The translations under genes were made by a program, and so were the position numbers. Positions 16,948-25,956 of a stretch of DNA of 62,692 nucleotides are shown in pieces. The stretch comes from a bacterium (GTDB lineage: Bacteria; Myxococcota_A; UBA9160; SZUA-336). The notes beneath the pieces were generated by a model that saw only the letters and a program-made list of their open reading frames with translations, was not told where the DNA came from and did no database searches. The stretch spans positions 1-62,692 of the forward strand of contig JAAELY010000176.1 of NCBI GenBank assembly GCA_024226335.1, read 5' to 3'. The first letter of the stretch is position 1; every line of letters begins with the position of its first letter.

Positions 16948-17432
16948 GCGGGTCTTGCAGGACCGGGATCTTGTCGGCTTTCGTCGCGATCACACTGATT
17001 TCATCGCTGGCCTGTGTTTCTCCTCAGGCCGGGATCCTGGTTGCGAAGGCCTGGTCGCGCGAGACGGTAGGCAGCGGCGGTGCGGGTATCGTCTATCTGA
17101 CGATCGAAAATCGGGGCACGCATACCGAGCGAATTGTGTCTCTGTCGACGCCGGTCGCCGCTCAGGCTTCGGTGCACGAGACGGTTCACAGCGGCGGAAT
17201 GGTGGAAATGAACTCCCGTCCGGACCTGGAGATTCCACCGGGGTCGCACGTTTCGTTTGAGCCGGGTGGGTTGCACGTCATGCTCATGGGACTTCACGCT
17301 CCACTCGCACGCGGCAGTCGCTTTCCGCTCACGATCCAGTTCGAACGAGCGGGTTCGATCCAGGTTGAGGTTCAAACAGGGAGTATCGGAGCTGCGGGCC
17401 ATCCCGATGCGTCCGACGCGAACGATCGCTAA
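16944..17432 (+). CDS. PCu(A)C-type copper chaperone
   Basis: 162 residues with a lipoprotein-like or signal-type N-terminus (SAFVAITLISSLACVSP). The PCu(A)C/DUF461 Cu(I)-binding pattern of His and Met is present: HETVHSGGMVEMNSRP followed by EPGGLHVMLMGL. These periplasmic chaperones deliver copper to the CuA or CuB site of cytochrome oxidase together with SCO1. Its ATG overlaps the stop of the decayed SCO1 frame, the remains of a normal SCO1-PCu(A)C operon. The chaperone itself looks intact. Confidence 0.88.
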   Translation: MSGSCRTGILSAFVAITLISSLACVSPQAGILVAKAWSRETVGSGGAGIVYLTIENRGTHTERIVSLSTPVAAQASVHETVHSGGMVEMNSRPDLEIPPGSHVSFEPGGLHVMLMGLHAPLARGSRFPLTIQFERAGSIQVEVQTGSIGAAGHPDASDANDR

Positions 17433-17435
17433 ACA

Positions 17436-17642
17436 CTACTCCGTAATCGGCTGACCCAGTATCCACAGATTGATGCACGTGTAGGCGACCATCAGCACGA
17501 GCATTGGGGCCTGGCTCCACAGAGCGCTGCGCCGGTCCGGAAACGCGCGAAGCGCGAGAACGTGCGACAGGTAACCGGCGATGTCGAAGCGCGCGACTTC
17601 GGGCTCGGCGAAGGGACCGCGCTCAGCCCTTTTCAGTCGACC
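17436..17642 (-). other. Unassigned membrane-protein-like ORF or gene remnant
   Basis: An open frame of 69 codons with no good start, read as ...FDIAGYLSHVLALRAFPDR... and ...MLVLMVAYTCINLWILGQPITE. It ends in a clear transmembrane helix. It looks like the C-terminal end of a longer membrane protein and is preceded by two adjacent stop codons in frame. It overlaps the end of the next ORF (17623) in another frame. Could be a separate short gene or a truncated remnant of the copper/oxidase locus; I do not recognise the family. Confidence 0.35.
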
Positions 17643-17997
17643 CTACTACGCGTCCGTGGAGCGGGGAGTAGTAGCGATAGTGTCCCGGCATATGGGATGA
17701 GACTGCGCCGATCACGGCCACCAGGGTCAATAGCCAGACGCGATAGTCCCACGCGAAGTGAGCGGCTACGACCAGTGCGATCTTGGTGATCGTGGCCAAG
17801 CCACGCATCTGCACCAGAGACAGCGGCTCGCGCAACACATCGAGGAGGACGAGTGCAGCGCCGCTGACGATCGTGGTCAGAAGCGCGGGTAGGAGCCGAT
17901 CGGCCGTGACACCGTAGAGATGCCCGCCGTACAGAGACGCAAACCCGAGCAGGTGGAGGGTCCTGAGTGTGATCCGGATCAGACGTGACGAGCGAAT
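17623..17997 (-). CDS. Small integral membrane protein, non-canonical start
   Basis: About 124 codons encoding three or four hydrophobic helices, containing LHLLGFASLYGGHLYGV, LALVVAAHFAWDY-like segments and the tail SSHMPGHYRYYSPLHGR. A TGA lies shortly upstream and there is no ATG, GTG or TTG before the first helix; AGGAG is followed 6 bases later by ATT (17997), which may be the start, otherwise the gene is 5'-truncated or begins internally at GTG/ATG near residue 60. Short conserved-looking membrane family of unknown function, beside copper/oxidase assembly genes. Confidence 0.5.
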   Translation of the reverse strand: MRSSRLIRITLRTLHLLGFASLYGGHLYGVTADRLLPALLTTIVSGAALVLLDVLREPLSLVQMRGLATITKIALVVAAHFAWDYRVWLLTLVAVIGAVSSHMPGHYRYYSPLHGRVVGSTEKG

Positions 17998-18039
17998 GGC
18001 GATCTCCTGGCTTCATTTGATTATCAGCCTCAGCGATCG

Positions 18040-19521
18040 TCAGTGCCAACCTCGTGGATTGTCGCGGATCTCCTTGCGCTTGGCCTGTAGCGCCTGCGAG
18101 AGCTCCTCGGCCACTTCGGGATGCTTGCGCCGCAGGTCGTGGGCTTCGATGTCGACGTCTAGCCGGGAAAGATGAGGGCGATTGCGACCGACGTCATTCG
18201 TATTGAGCAGGTACTTGTAGCGATGATCTCGAACCGCTTCGGGTTCGGGGGCCCAGATCGAGAAGTAGAACAGATGGTCGTGAGGGCTGGCTGCGTTCGC
18301 GGTCATGACCTGTGTCAAGTCTCGACCGTCGATCGCCCGATCCTCGGGCATGGGAAGTCCGGCGAGTCCCAGAAGCGTGGGGAAGAGGTCGATGTTCATA
18401 CCCATAGCGTCGCTCTGGATGTTCTCGGGAATCCGGCCGGGCCAGCGTACGATCATCGGTACGCGCTGGCCGCCTTCGTAGACCTGCGTCTTGCGACCGC
18501 GTAAACCTCCCGGGCTGCCCAGATAGTCAGCGCCATTATCGCTGGTGATGATTACGAGTGTGTTCTCGTCGAGGTTCAGTCGTTCGAGCGCGTCGAGTAC
18601 CGCACCCGTGCTGCGGTCTAGATCCTCGACCACGTCGCCGTAAAGTCCTCCCGCCGATTCACCCGCGTGCTCCGGCGATGCGTAATGGGGTACGTGCGGG
18701 AAGTTATGAGACAGATACAGGAAGAAGGGCCGATCGGTGTTGCGTTCCAGGAAGTCGATCGCTTCATGCGTGTAGTCCTGAGTCAGATGCGTCTGATCGA
18801 TTCCGCCCGCACCCAAGGGCCTTTCTTCATCGCGCTCGCCCGTGAAATTGAATCCCCGGGCATCTTCGCGCTCAATCTCGTCGTTGCGAAACAGATGCAA
18901 CGGCCACATATCATTGCTCCACAACACGCCGTACCACGAGTCGAAGCCGAAGTCGGTGGGGCGATGGCCCGGACGTCCGCCCAGATGCCACTTGCCGATC
19001 ATGCCCGTCGAGTACCCGGCGGCACGCAGCGCCTCCGGGATCATGATTTCATCGCGCGCCAGTTGATTTTCCTGTCCGAGGAAGCGGCGCCCGATTCCGA
19101 CCGCGCTCTCGTCCGGGAAGTACACGACGCGAATATCGCGCCGTCCCGGATAGCGACCCGAAAGAAGTCCCATGCGCGACGGCGTGCAGACCGGAGAACT
19201 GGAGTAGAAGTGATTCATGCGCAGGCCTTCGGACGCGACCTGATCGATGCGAGGCGTGCGGATCAGCGCATTGCCTTGAATCGAAAGATCCCCCCAGCCC
19301 AGATCGTCAAAAAGGATCACGATGAAGTTGGGCACGGTCTTCGGATCCACCTTGGGGAGCGATTCCAGGTAGCTCAGTTTCTGCTCGTAGTGTTCCAGCG
19401 CCGGTGGCGAATAGAAGAATACGACCTGGACCAGGCGCGCGATGATCGCGACGCTACCCAGGATCAACACGAGTGCGAGCGGATAACCCAATCCCAGGGC
19501 GATGCTTCGCAGGATCTTCAT
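18040..19521 (-). CDS. Sulfatase, membrane-anchored (Cys-type)
   Basis: 493 residues. N-terminal transmembrane helix (about 10-36), then sulfatase core: FIVILFDDLGWGDLS (metal Asp pair), C112-T-P-S-R116 signature for formylglycine formation, MIGKWHLGG, and TSDNGADYLGSPGGLRGRK. Similar domain plan to the sulfatase at 10099-11757 but clearly a different subfamily (CTPSR rather than CAPSR). Probably acts on sulfated sugars or other esters outside the inner membrane. It is 23 bp downstream of xylose isomerase in the same direction, so may belong to a sugar catabolic operon. Confidence 0.93.
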   Translation of the reverse strand: MKILRSIALGLGYPLALVLILGSVAIIARLVQVVFFYSPPALEHYEQKLSYLESLPKVDPKTVPNFIVILFDDLGWGDLSIQGNALIRTPRIDQVASEGLRMNHFYSSSPVCTPSRMGLLSGRYPGRRDIRVVYFPDESAVGIGRRFLGQENQLARDEIMIPEALRAAGYSTGMIGKWHLGGRPGHRPTDFGFDSWYGVLWSNDMWPLHLFRNDEIEREDARGFNFTGERDEERPLGAGGIDQTHLTQDYTHEAIDFLERNTDRPFFLYLSHNFPHVPHYASPEHAGESAGGLYGDVVEDLDRSTGAVLDALERLNLDENTLVIITSDNGADYLGSPGGLRGRKTQVYEGGQRVPMIVRWPGRIPENIQSDAMGMNIDLFPTLLGLAGLPMPEDRAIDGRDLTQVMTANAASPHDHLFYFSIWAPEPEAVRDHRYKYLLNTNDVGRNRPHLSRLDVDIEAHDLRRKHPEVAEELSQALQAKRKEIRDNPRGWH

Positions 19522-19544
19522 GTCTTGTCTCCCCCGATCCGACG

Positions 19545-20885
19545 TCAGTCGGTTCCGGCTGAACTTTCGATGCCCCGGCGAACCCAGTTTTCGAGTTGCT
19601 CCTGGCGCCCGGATACTGGCTCGGGATCTTCTTCGGAATCGGATACCCGCTTCCAGAGATCATCGAGACTCAACTCGCCTTTGCGAATGCCACGACCCAG
19701 GTCGCCCTGCCAGCCTGCATAACGTGCTTCGAGGTTGCTCTGTAGTTGACCGTCTTGAAGGAGAGTATCGGCGGCCGCAAACGCGCGCGCGAGCGTGTCG
19801 ATTCCGCCGATGTGAGCGTGGAAGAGATCATTCCGGTGCAGGCTTTGACGGCGTAGTTTTGCATCGAAGTTGAAACCACCCGTGCTGAACCCGCCCCCGC
19901 GCAGGACTTCGTAGAGCACTAACGTCATTTCTTCGACGCTATTCGGGAACTGATCGGTGTCCCAGCCATTCTGTGGATCACCTCGGTTCGCATCGATGCT
20001 GCCGAAGATCCCGTAGGCCAGAGCCTGAGCGATTTCGTGCTGGAAACTGTGGCCAGCCAGAGTTGCGTGGTTCGCTTCGATGTTCACCCGGATCTCGTTC
20101 TCGAGTCCGTACTTCTGCAGGAATGCGAACACATGCGCCACGTCTCGATCGTACTGGTGCTTCGTGGGTTCATGCGGTTTCGGCTCGATCAAAAGAGTGC
20201 CTTCAAAGCCGATCCGATGTTTGTGTTCGACGACCAACTGCATGAAGCGACCCAGCTGATCGGACTCGCGGACCAGGTCCGTGTTGAGCAGAGTTTCGTA
20301 ACCTTCGCGCCCTCCCCAGAGCACGTAGTTTTCGCCTCCCAGACGCAAGGTCGCTTCCAGTACGTGTTTGACCTGTGCTGCAGCAAACGCGAAGACCTCG
20401 GGGTCGGGGTTGGTCGCGGCCCCCGCGGCGTAGCGTGGATGGCCAAACAAGTTCGCCGTGCCCCAGAGCAGCCGCACGCCAGTGCGTTCCATGTGTTGCG
20501 CCATGCGATCGACCATATGATCCAGGTGCGTGCAGCTCTCGCGAAACGTCCCGCCTTCGGGAGCGATATCCCGATCGTGAAAACAGAAGAACGGAACGCC
20601 CAGCTTCTCGAAGAACTCGAACGCGACATCGGTTCTGTGCTCCGCCTGGAGCAGAGCGTCACCGTCGCTGGCGAGCCAGGGCCGATCGAAAGTCCCGGCG
20701 CCAAAAACATCGCTACCCGGCCAGCCAAACCCGTGCCAGTAGCACGCCGAGATCCGCAGATGATCCACGAGCCGTTTGCCGTGCACGACTCGTTCGGCGT
20801 CGTAGTGCCGAAAGGCCAGATCGCTTCGTGAATCTGGACCCTCGTACGCGATTTTGCCGACGTCCGGAAAGAACTCCTCACTCAT
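19545..20885 (-). CDS. xylA: Xylose isomerase
   Basis: 446 residues from ATG at 20885 (GAGGG upstream). Family landmarks in order: [31 protein letters not shown] (catalytic His-Asp), [45 protein letters not shown] (metal ligand Glu), [37 protein letters not shown]. Converts D-xylose to D-xylulose (also glucose/fructose) with two divalent metals. Full length and all active-site residues appear intact. No xylulokinase is in the window. Followed by a sulfatase; divergent from an MFS exporter. Confidence 0.96.
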   Translation of the reverse strand: MSEEFFPDVGKIAYEGPDSRSDLAFRHYDAERVVHGKRLVDHLRISACYWHGFGWPGSDVFGAGTFDRPWLASDGDALLQAEHRTDVAFEFFEKLGVPFFCFHDRDIAPEGGTFRESCTHLDHMVDRMAQHMERTGVRLLWGTANLFGHPRYAAGAATNPDPEVFAFAAAQVKHVLEATLRLGGENYVLWGGREGYETLLNTDLVRESDQLGRFMQLVVEHKHRIGFEGTLLIEPKPHEPTKHQYDRDVAHVFAFLQKYGLENEIRVNIEANHATLAGHSFQHEIAQALAYGIFGSIDANRGDPQNGWDTDQFPNSVEEMTLVLYEVLRGGGFSTGGFNFDAKLRRQSLHRNDLFHAHIGGIDTLARAFAAADTLLQDGQLQSNLEARYAGWQGDLGRGIRKGELSLDDLWKRVSDSEEDPEPVSGRQEQLENWVRRGIESSAGTD

Positions 20886-21130
20886 GTCTGACCCTCTCGT
20901 GCCTCGCTGGCCATGGGATTCTACGACAGATTGGAGATTCCCTGGAAAACCGACCGAGTTCGTGCTCAGAATCCGGCTTCGGATCCCTGGCGTAAATGCG
21001 CAAGCATGTCTCACTCCGCGCTCTGCAACGTCGCTACTTCAGCAGCGTTGGCGGTGCAGGTTTGACCAACCGCTTGCAATTGACTGAACTCTCTTCCGGG
21101 TCGAAACCGACCCGGAGGAAATCTCCGGAA

Positions 21131-22387
21131 ATGAGCCAACCCCGAGCCGGCACGAAGTCGATGATCTTCATCCTGATCACGGTCTTCGTGGATACGCTCG
21201 GCTTCGGTGTGATCATTCCGGTGGTTCCGGATCTGATTCAGGACCTGACGGGCGAGGGGATTGGAGCGGCCGCGCGGTACGGCGGTTGGCTGATGTTCGT
21301 TTTCGCCCTCATGCAGTTCGTGTTTGCTCCAGTGCTGGGCAATCTCTCGGACCGTTTCGGTCGCCGACCGGTCCTGCTCCTATCGCTTCTGGCTCTGGGC
21401 GCGAATTACCTGCTGATGGGTTTCGCACCGACGATCGGCTGGCTGTTCGCGGGACGAATCCTGGCCGGGGGCTTCGCCGCGACCCACGCCACGGCCAATG
21501 CCTACGTGGTCGACATCAGTGAACGAGACAAGCGGGCCAAGAATTTCGGCCTGATCGGTGCGATCTGGGGCATAGGCTTCACTCTCGGCCCTGTGGTCGG
21601 GGGTCTGCTCGGAGAGTTCGGTCCACGAGTTCCATTCTTTGCTGCGGCGGGGCTCGCTCTGCTCAACACACTGTACGGCCTGTTCGTCTTGCCCGAGACG
21701 CTCGCGCCGGAGCAGCGCCGACCTTTCTCACTGGCGCGCGCCAATGTATTCGGTGCCGCGCGACAACTGCGCCGCTACGGCGGGATAACCGCGCTATTTG
21801 CATCGTTCATGCTCTACGCACTTGCCCACGACTCACTACCCGCAACCTGGTCGTATTGCGGTATCGAGAAGTTCGGCTGGACGCCCGCCGACATCGGCTA
21901 TTCCCTGGGAGTGGTCGGCCTTGCCGTCATGTTCGTGCAGGCGGGACTGATCGGTCCGATCGTCGCGCGCTTCGGCGAGCGCCGCACCGCATTTTTCGGC
22001 TTCGCATCCATGGCCATCGGCTATATGGGTTTCGCCTATGCTCCTACGACTTCGATGCTCTACGTGTTCGTTATTCCGTTCGCGTTGGGGGGAGTGGCCA
22101 TGCCCGCCTTGCGCAGCATCATGACCAGCAGGGTTCCAGAGGATGCGCAAGGCGAACTGGCCGGTGCGATCTCGGGCATCATGAGCATCATGGCAATACC
22201 CGCGCCGATCTTCATGACCCAGCTCTTCGACATCTTTACCGCCGAGACGGCAGTCTTCTACTTTCCCGGCGCGAGCTTTCTTGCGGCGGGCTTGTTGATG
22301 CTGGGTGCCGCGGCAATTGTGTCCGGTGTCTTGCGCGGGAGCGACGAAGCGCCCAATGGAACGAGCGAAGCACCGCACACGACCTGA
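21131..22387 (+). CDS. MFS transporter, TetA/DHA1-like
   Basis: 418 residues, 12 predicted helices. Starts MSQPRAGTKSMIFILITVFVDTLGFGVIIPVVPDL; the loop 2-3 motif GNLSDRFGRRPVLL is the MFS motif A and motif C-like sequence GFTLGPVVGGLLGEFG follows in helix 5. The ATG at 21131 is the first that leaves a standard N-terminus; upstream codons give an atypical extension. These proton antiporters export drugs such as tetracyclines or other small hydrophobic compounds. Substrate unknown; no linked regulator. Confidence 0.9.
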   Translation: MSQPRAGTKSMIFILITVFVDTLGFGVIIPVVPDLIQDLTGEGIGAAARYGGWLMFVFALMQFVFAPVLGNLSDRFGRRPVLLLSLLALGANYLLMGFAPTIGWLFAGRILAGGFAATHATANAYVVDISERDKRAKNFGLIGAIWGIGFTLGPVVGGLLGEFGPRVPFFAAAGLALLNTLYGLFVLPETLAPEQRRPFSLARANVFGAARQLRRYGGITALFASFMLYALAHDSLPATWSYCGIEKFGWTPADIGYSLGVVGLAVMFVQAGLIGPIVARFGERRTAFFGFASMAIGYMGFAYAPTTSMLYVFVIPFALGGVAMPALRSIMTSRVPEDAQGELAGAISGIMSIMAIPAPIFMTQLFDIFTAETAVFYFPGASFLAAGLLMLGAAAIVSGVLRGSDEAPNGTSEAPHTT

Positions 22388-22461
22388 CCCGATCTGCGGT
22401 TTCTGGCACAATGGCTGTCAGTATTTCCCGACCGGCTAGGCCGTTCGGAAAGGAGGCCAGA

Positions 22462-23487
22462 TTGTCACTCCCCATCAAGATCCTCGGTGCCCCGGGTTCG
22501 CCGTACAGTCGCAAGCTGCGTTCGGTGTTGCGCTACCGTCGCATTCCCCACGTCTGGATTCAGCGCGGCTCGAAGCACCAGGGCCACGTTCCAAAGACTC
22601 CGGTTTCTCTCATTCCCATCCTGGTGTTTCCGGGTTCGGACGGTTCGTACAGTGAAGCCGCAATCGATACCACGCCGTTGATTCGGCGTCTCGAAGGTGA
22701 GTACAAGGAGCGCTCGGTCATCCCGCCAGACCCCGCACTCGCGTTCATCGATGCGCTGATCGAGGACTACGCCGATGAGTGGCTCACGAAGTGCATGTTT
22801 CACTACCGCTGGGCCTTCTCGCAGGATGTGGAGTACGCCAGTCGCGTACTGCCGTACTGGCATAGATTCGATCTGAACGACGAAGAGATTCGGCCGATGG
22901 CGAAGCAGTTCGCAGACCGCCAGGTCGAGCGACTCTGGGTCGTCGGTTCGAACGAGACGACCGGCCCGGTCATCGAGCAGAGTTACAAGCGCCTGTTGAA
23001 GCTCCTGTCCGAGCGACTCGAAGAGTCGGCCTTCGTGCTCGGCGACCGCCCGTCTTCGTGCGATTTCGGACTCTTCGGCCAGTTGACCCAGTTGATCCAG
23101 GTCGACCCCACACCGCTGGCGGTCGCGCGCGCGAAATTCCACCGCGTCGTGGCCTGGCTCGATCTCGTAGAGGATCTCTCAGGCCTGGAAGCGGATGAAT
23201 CGGACTGGACGTCTCGCGATGCAATCAGCGATCGGCTACGCGCGCTCCTCGGCGAGTTGGGTCGCGTCTACACCCCGTTCCTTCTGGCGAACGCCAGGGC
23301 ACTCGAGACGGGCGCCGAAAAGGTCGAATGTGAGATCGACGGACGTCCCTGGATACAGAAACCCTTCCCTTATCAGGGGAAGTGTCTCGTCGAGTTGCGC
23401 AAGCACTACGCCGGACTCCAGACCAGCGACCGGGCCATCGTCGACAAGATCCTGGCAGGAACCGGCTGCGAGCCGCTGATCAGCTAG
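22462..23487 (+). CDS. Glutathione S-transferase-like protein
   Basis: 341 residues from TTG at 22462, five bases after AAGGAGG. N-terminal thioredoxin-like domain opens LPIKILGAPGSPYSRKLRSVLRYRRIPHVWI, the arrangement of GST proteins (Ser/Tyr in SPYSRK near the active site). PVSLIPILVFPGSDGSYSEAAIDTTPLIRRLE matches the cis-Pro and the SE glutathione-binding motif. C-terminal helical domain (about 90-341) is longer than usual. Probably cytoplasmic, binding glutathione or a related thiol; substrate unknown. Directly follows the MFS gene. Confidence 0.8.
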   Translation: MSLPIKILGAPGSPYSRKLRSVLRYRRIPHVWIQRGSKHQGHVPKTPVSLIPILVFPGSDGSYSEAAIDTTPLIRRLEGEYKERSVIPPDPALAFIDALIEDYADEWLTKCMFHYRWAFSQDVEYASRVLPYWHRFDLNDEEIRPMAKQFADRQVERLWVVGSNETTGPVIEQSYKRLLKLLSERLEESAFVLGDRPSSCDFGLFGQLTQLIQVDPTPLAVARAKFHRVVAWLDLVEDLSGLEADESDWTSRDAISDRLRALLGELGRVYTPFLLANARALETGAEKVECEIDGRPWIQKPFPYQGKCLVELRKHYAGLQTSDRAIVDKILAGTGCEPLIS

Positions 23488-23491
23488 CACA

Positions 23492-24565
23492 CTACTGTTT
23501 TGAAACTTCGATGCTCTGCGAATCCCGCGGCATCGAGATCATTGTACCGTCGACACCTAGCGTGATGTCTCCACTGAATGCTTTCGCAGTTCCCTCGAGG
23601 AAAACTGCCGACATGCCCGGGAGAATCAGCGGCGGTACGACGTGGTAGTACAGAAGGTGGCTTGCACCGGCTTCTTCTGCGGCCTCCGCCGCTTCGACCG
23701 GTGATGTGTGGTAGCCCGGGATGTCGGACAGGATCTTCTTCAGGCGCGGGCGGTCGAGTTCTGTTGCTGTTTCTTCCAGTACTCCGACGATCTTGTCGTC
23801 CAGCGCCTCGTGGATCAGTAGATCCACACCGCGGGCGTGAAAGATCAAGTTATCGGATTTCGAGGTGTCGCCACTGATCACGACCGAACGACCGCCGTAG
23901 TCGAATCGATAACCGACGGCGGGATCCACCGGAGCGTGCTCGACCTGGAATGCGCTGACGCGCAAACCGGCTTCGCTGATCAGAACGATCGATTTGCGCT
24001 GCGTGGGAAGAGGGAAGGGCACGGCTTTGAGGCCTGCACCGCTCGGAACGACCGTTTCCGCACCGTGATGAGCGATGCGATAACCCTGATCGTGTCGGTA
24101 GGCGAGATTGAAACCGTCGACTACTTCTTCCACGCCACCGGGGGCGTGCACCGGTAATGGGCTGTCCCGGCCGGAACCCGCCCAGCGCTGCATGGAGAGT
24201 TCCCCCAGGCCGTCGATGTGGTCGGAGTGGAAGTGGGTCAGGAAGAGCGCTTCTGTGAGGCCGGGCGGTACGCCCATTTGCTGCATATTGCGGCTTCCTC
24301 CGCTACCTGCATCCACCACGTATACGGACTTGCCCGCGATCACCGTGACACAGGGTCCCGAGCGTTGCGGATCGGGGAGTGGACCACCGGCGCCGCATAA
24401 CAACACGTGCAGGCCGTCGTCGAGCGATCCGACGAAATCACTTGCCATGATCTGCGGTGCGGCCTGGCGCATCACCGTCATGGCGATGGGGCCACGGAAG
24501 AGCACGAGAGTGACCGCGATCATGAAGATTGCGAACACCAGGCCGATGAGTAGACGTCGGATCAA
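23492..24565 (-). CDS. MBL-fold hydrolase, membrane-anchored, RNase Z/AtsA-like
   Basis: 357 residues, TTG start after AAAGGAA. N-terminal helix (RRLLIGLVFAIFMIAVTLVLF) anchors or exports it. Metallo-beta-lactamase core: zinc motif THFHSDHIDG, VVISGDTSKSDN and the later YYHVVPP. This arrangement matches the arylsulfatase AtsA/RNase Z-like branch of the MBL superfamily. Exported hydrolase of an ester, possibly a sulfate ester as two sulfatases are near, but the substrate is not shown by the sequence. It is convergent with the GST gene (gap 4 bp). Confidence 0.8.
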   Translation of the reverse strand: MIRRLLIGLVFAIFMIAVTLVLFRGPIAMTVMRQAAPQIMASDFVGSLDDGLHVLLCGAGGPLPDPQRSGPCVTVIAGKSVYVVDAGSGGSRNMQQMGVPPGLTEALFLTHFHSDHIDGLGELSMQRWAGSGRDSPLPVHAPGGVEEVVDGFNLAYRHDQGYRIAHHGAETVVPSGAGLKAVPFPLPTQRKSIVLISEAGLRVSAFQVEHAPVDPAVGYRFDYGGRSVVISGDTSKSDNLIFHARGVDLLIHEALDDKIVGVLEETATELDRPRLKKILSDIPGYHTSPVEAAEAAEEAGASHLLYYHVVPPLILPGMSAVFLEGTAKAFSGDITLGVDGTMISMPRDSQSIEVSKQ

Positions 24566-24623
24566 ATTCGATTCCTTTCGGTTCGGGTAAGGCGTGAGGC
24601 CGTTTCGAAGGCTCTAGTGGATC

Positions 24624-25757
24624 CTATCTACCGGAAGCTTCCAACTCGTTGTCCCAGACCGAGATCACGTGGCCTTCGTTGGGGGCACAGCGGCCCTCGA
24701 GTGTGTCCTTGAACACTTTCTCGACGACCGACGGACCGTACCCCCGCACGACTTTCAACCAGTTGTCGGAGGCGTTGGCGAACTCGCCCCAGGCCTGGCC
24801 GATACGTTCTTGCAGACCCGCGGGACCCCAGTCTTTGGCCCGTTTCTGGATCTGGCCCGGTGCGAAGAAGAACTCCGGCTTCGGTCCGGGCAGATCCGCA
24901 CCTCCGCCGGAAAGCACGTTACCGCCGCCGGCCTTTTCCCAATGTGTCGCACCCACGCTGCAACTCAGTTTGAGCTGGTCGCCAAAGTGGTGGTGCAGGG
25001 CGCTTTTGAACTCCGCATTACCGGCCATGTCGACGAAGACGCTGGGCACGTCATTGGGAACGCTCGTGATCTGGTCGTAGGTGACGACCCGGTCGTAGAA
25101 TCCCAGGCTCTCGACGAAAGAGGCATTGCTTGCGGAGGTCAAGCCGATGACCGGGCCGTGGCCGCGCTTCGAAAGCAGGAAGCCCAGTGCGATTGAAGTC
25201 TTGCTCGACGCACTGGAAACCAACGCCGCGCGAGCTCCGAAATGGTCATTGTCGGCGATGTAGTCATCGACTAGAAACGAAGTCATGAACAGTCCGCGCA
25301 TCAGCGCAATCTGGTCTTCCCGCGCGGGATCGTAGTTCGGGTCCAGATCCGTGCGCGAGTACTGGCGGTACACGGGTGCGGTCTCGGCCCGATGGGCCGC
25401 CGTGTCGGTGAATCCGTCTCCCGTAGCCGCCGGTTGCACGATCAGGTATTTCGACATCGGGAAGAAGCCGAAGACGCGCTGCCCGACCGCTACATCCGGG
25501 TGTTTTGACTGGATGACATCGCCAAAGCCCATGGTCGGGATGCGTCCCCAACCTTCGGGTGCCGGATAGAAATTCCAGTAGTTCAGCGAGTCGCCCGCCA
25601 GGCAGTAGGAGATGTTATTGGCCGTGAAAGCGAATCGATCGACGCGTAGAAGCGCCTGTCCCTCTTCAATCTCAGCGGGGATCTCGGCCGAGAGGAAGCG
25701 ACAGTCCTTCCAGTCGCTCTTGTTGACCATGAAATCGGTGTCGGGAATGCCGGCCAT
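24624..25757 (-). CDS. DUF2855 family protein
   Basis: 377 residues from ATG at 25757, seven bases after AAGGAG. Matches DUF2855 proteins (FTANNISYCLAGDSLNYWNFYPAPEGWGRIPTMGFGDV), a group distantly related to medium-chain dehydrogenase/reductases; the middle part ALVSSASSKTSIALGFLLSKRG...VIGLTSASN looks like a Rossmann dinucleotide site. No biochemical role is known to me. It is divergent from a TetR gene, and the shared region carries a palindrome inside its promoter, so it is very likely the target of that repressor. Confidence 0.88.
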   Translation of the reverse strand: MAGIPDTDFMVNKSDWKDCRFLSAEIPAEIEEGQALLRVDRFAFTANNISYCLAGDSLNYWNFYPAPEGWGRIPTMGFGDVIQSKHPDVAVGQRVFGFFPMSKYLIVQPAATGDGFTDTAAHRAETAPVYRQYSRTDLDPNYDPAREDQIALMRGLFMTSFLVDDYIADNDHFGARAALVSSASSKTSIALGFLLSKRGHGPVIGLTSASNASFVESLGFYDRVVTYDQITSVPNDVPSVFVDMAGNAEFKSALHHHFGDQLKLSCSVGATHWEKAGGGNVLSGGGADLPGPKPEFFFAPGQIQKRAKDWGPAGLQERIGQAWGEFANASDNWLKVVRGYGPSVVEKVFKDTLEGRCAPNEGHVISVWDNELEASGR

Positions 25758-25855
25758 TTCGGACTCCTTCTCTCCGCGCGCACCGGGTGCATTCGCGGGT
25801 GGGGGCTTTGGGCGGGTACTCCGGGCATGCTCGCCCATTTGGAGTCCGTTCGCGG

Positions 25856-25885
25856 ATTATGGCATAATCATGCCAATAGTGTCAG
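25856..25885 (-). promoter_or_regulatory. Promoter-operator for DUF2855 gene
   Basis: Minus strand CTGACA (25885-25880), 18-bp spacer, CATAAT (25861-25856), each matching five of six consensus bases. The 16-bp palindrome TGGCAT-N4-ATGCCA (25860-25875) lies in the spacer and overlaps the -10. It resembles the element at 45162-45191, which also lies beside a paralogous TetR gene. Confidence 0.6.
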
Positions 25886-25905
25886 GCCTCGCTCAGGAGG
25901 ATTCC

Positions 25906-25956
25906 ATGAAGGTCGAAAACGCAGCCATGACCACCCGCGAGCAGATCCGGGAGTGA
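25906..25956 (+). CDS. Possible 16-residue leader peptide coupled to TetR
   Basis: ATG at 25906 follows AGGAGG at 5-base spacing. It encodes MKVENAAMTTREQIRE and ends in TGA at 25954-25956, overlapping the GTG start of the TetR gene (GTGA). This ribosome binding site is far better than any directly before the TetR GTG, so translation of the repressor probably depends on it. Alternatively the repressor was once longer and lost frame here. Confidence 0.5.
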   Translation: MKVENAAMTTREQIRE

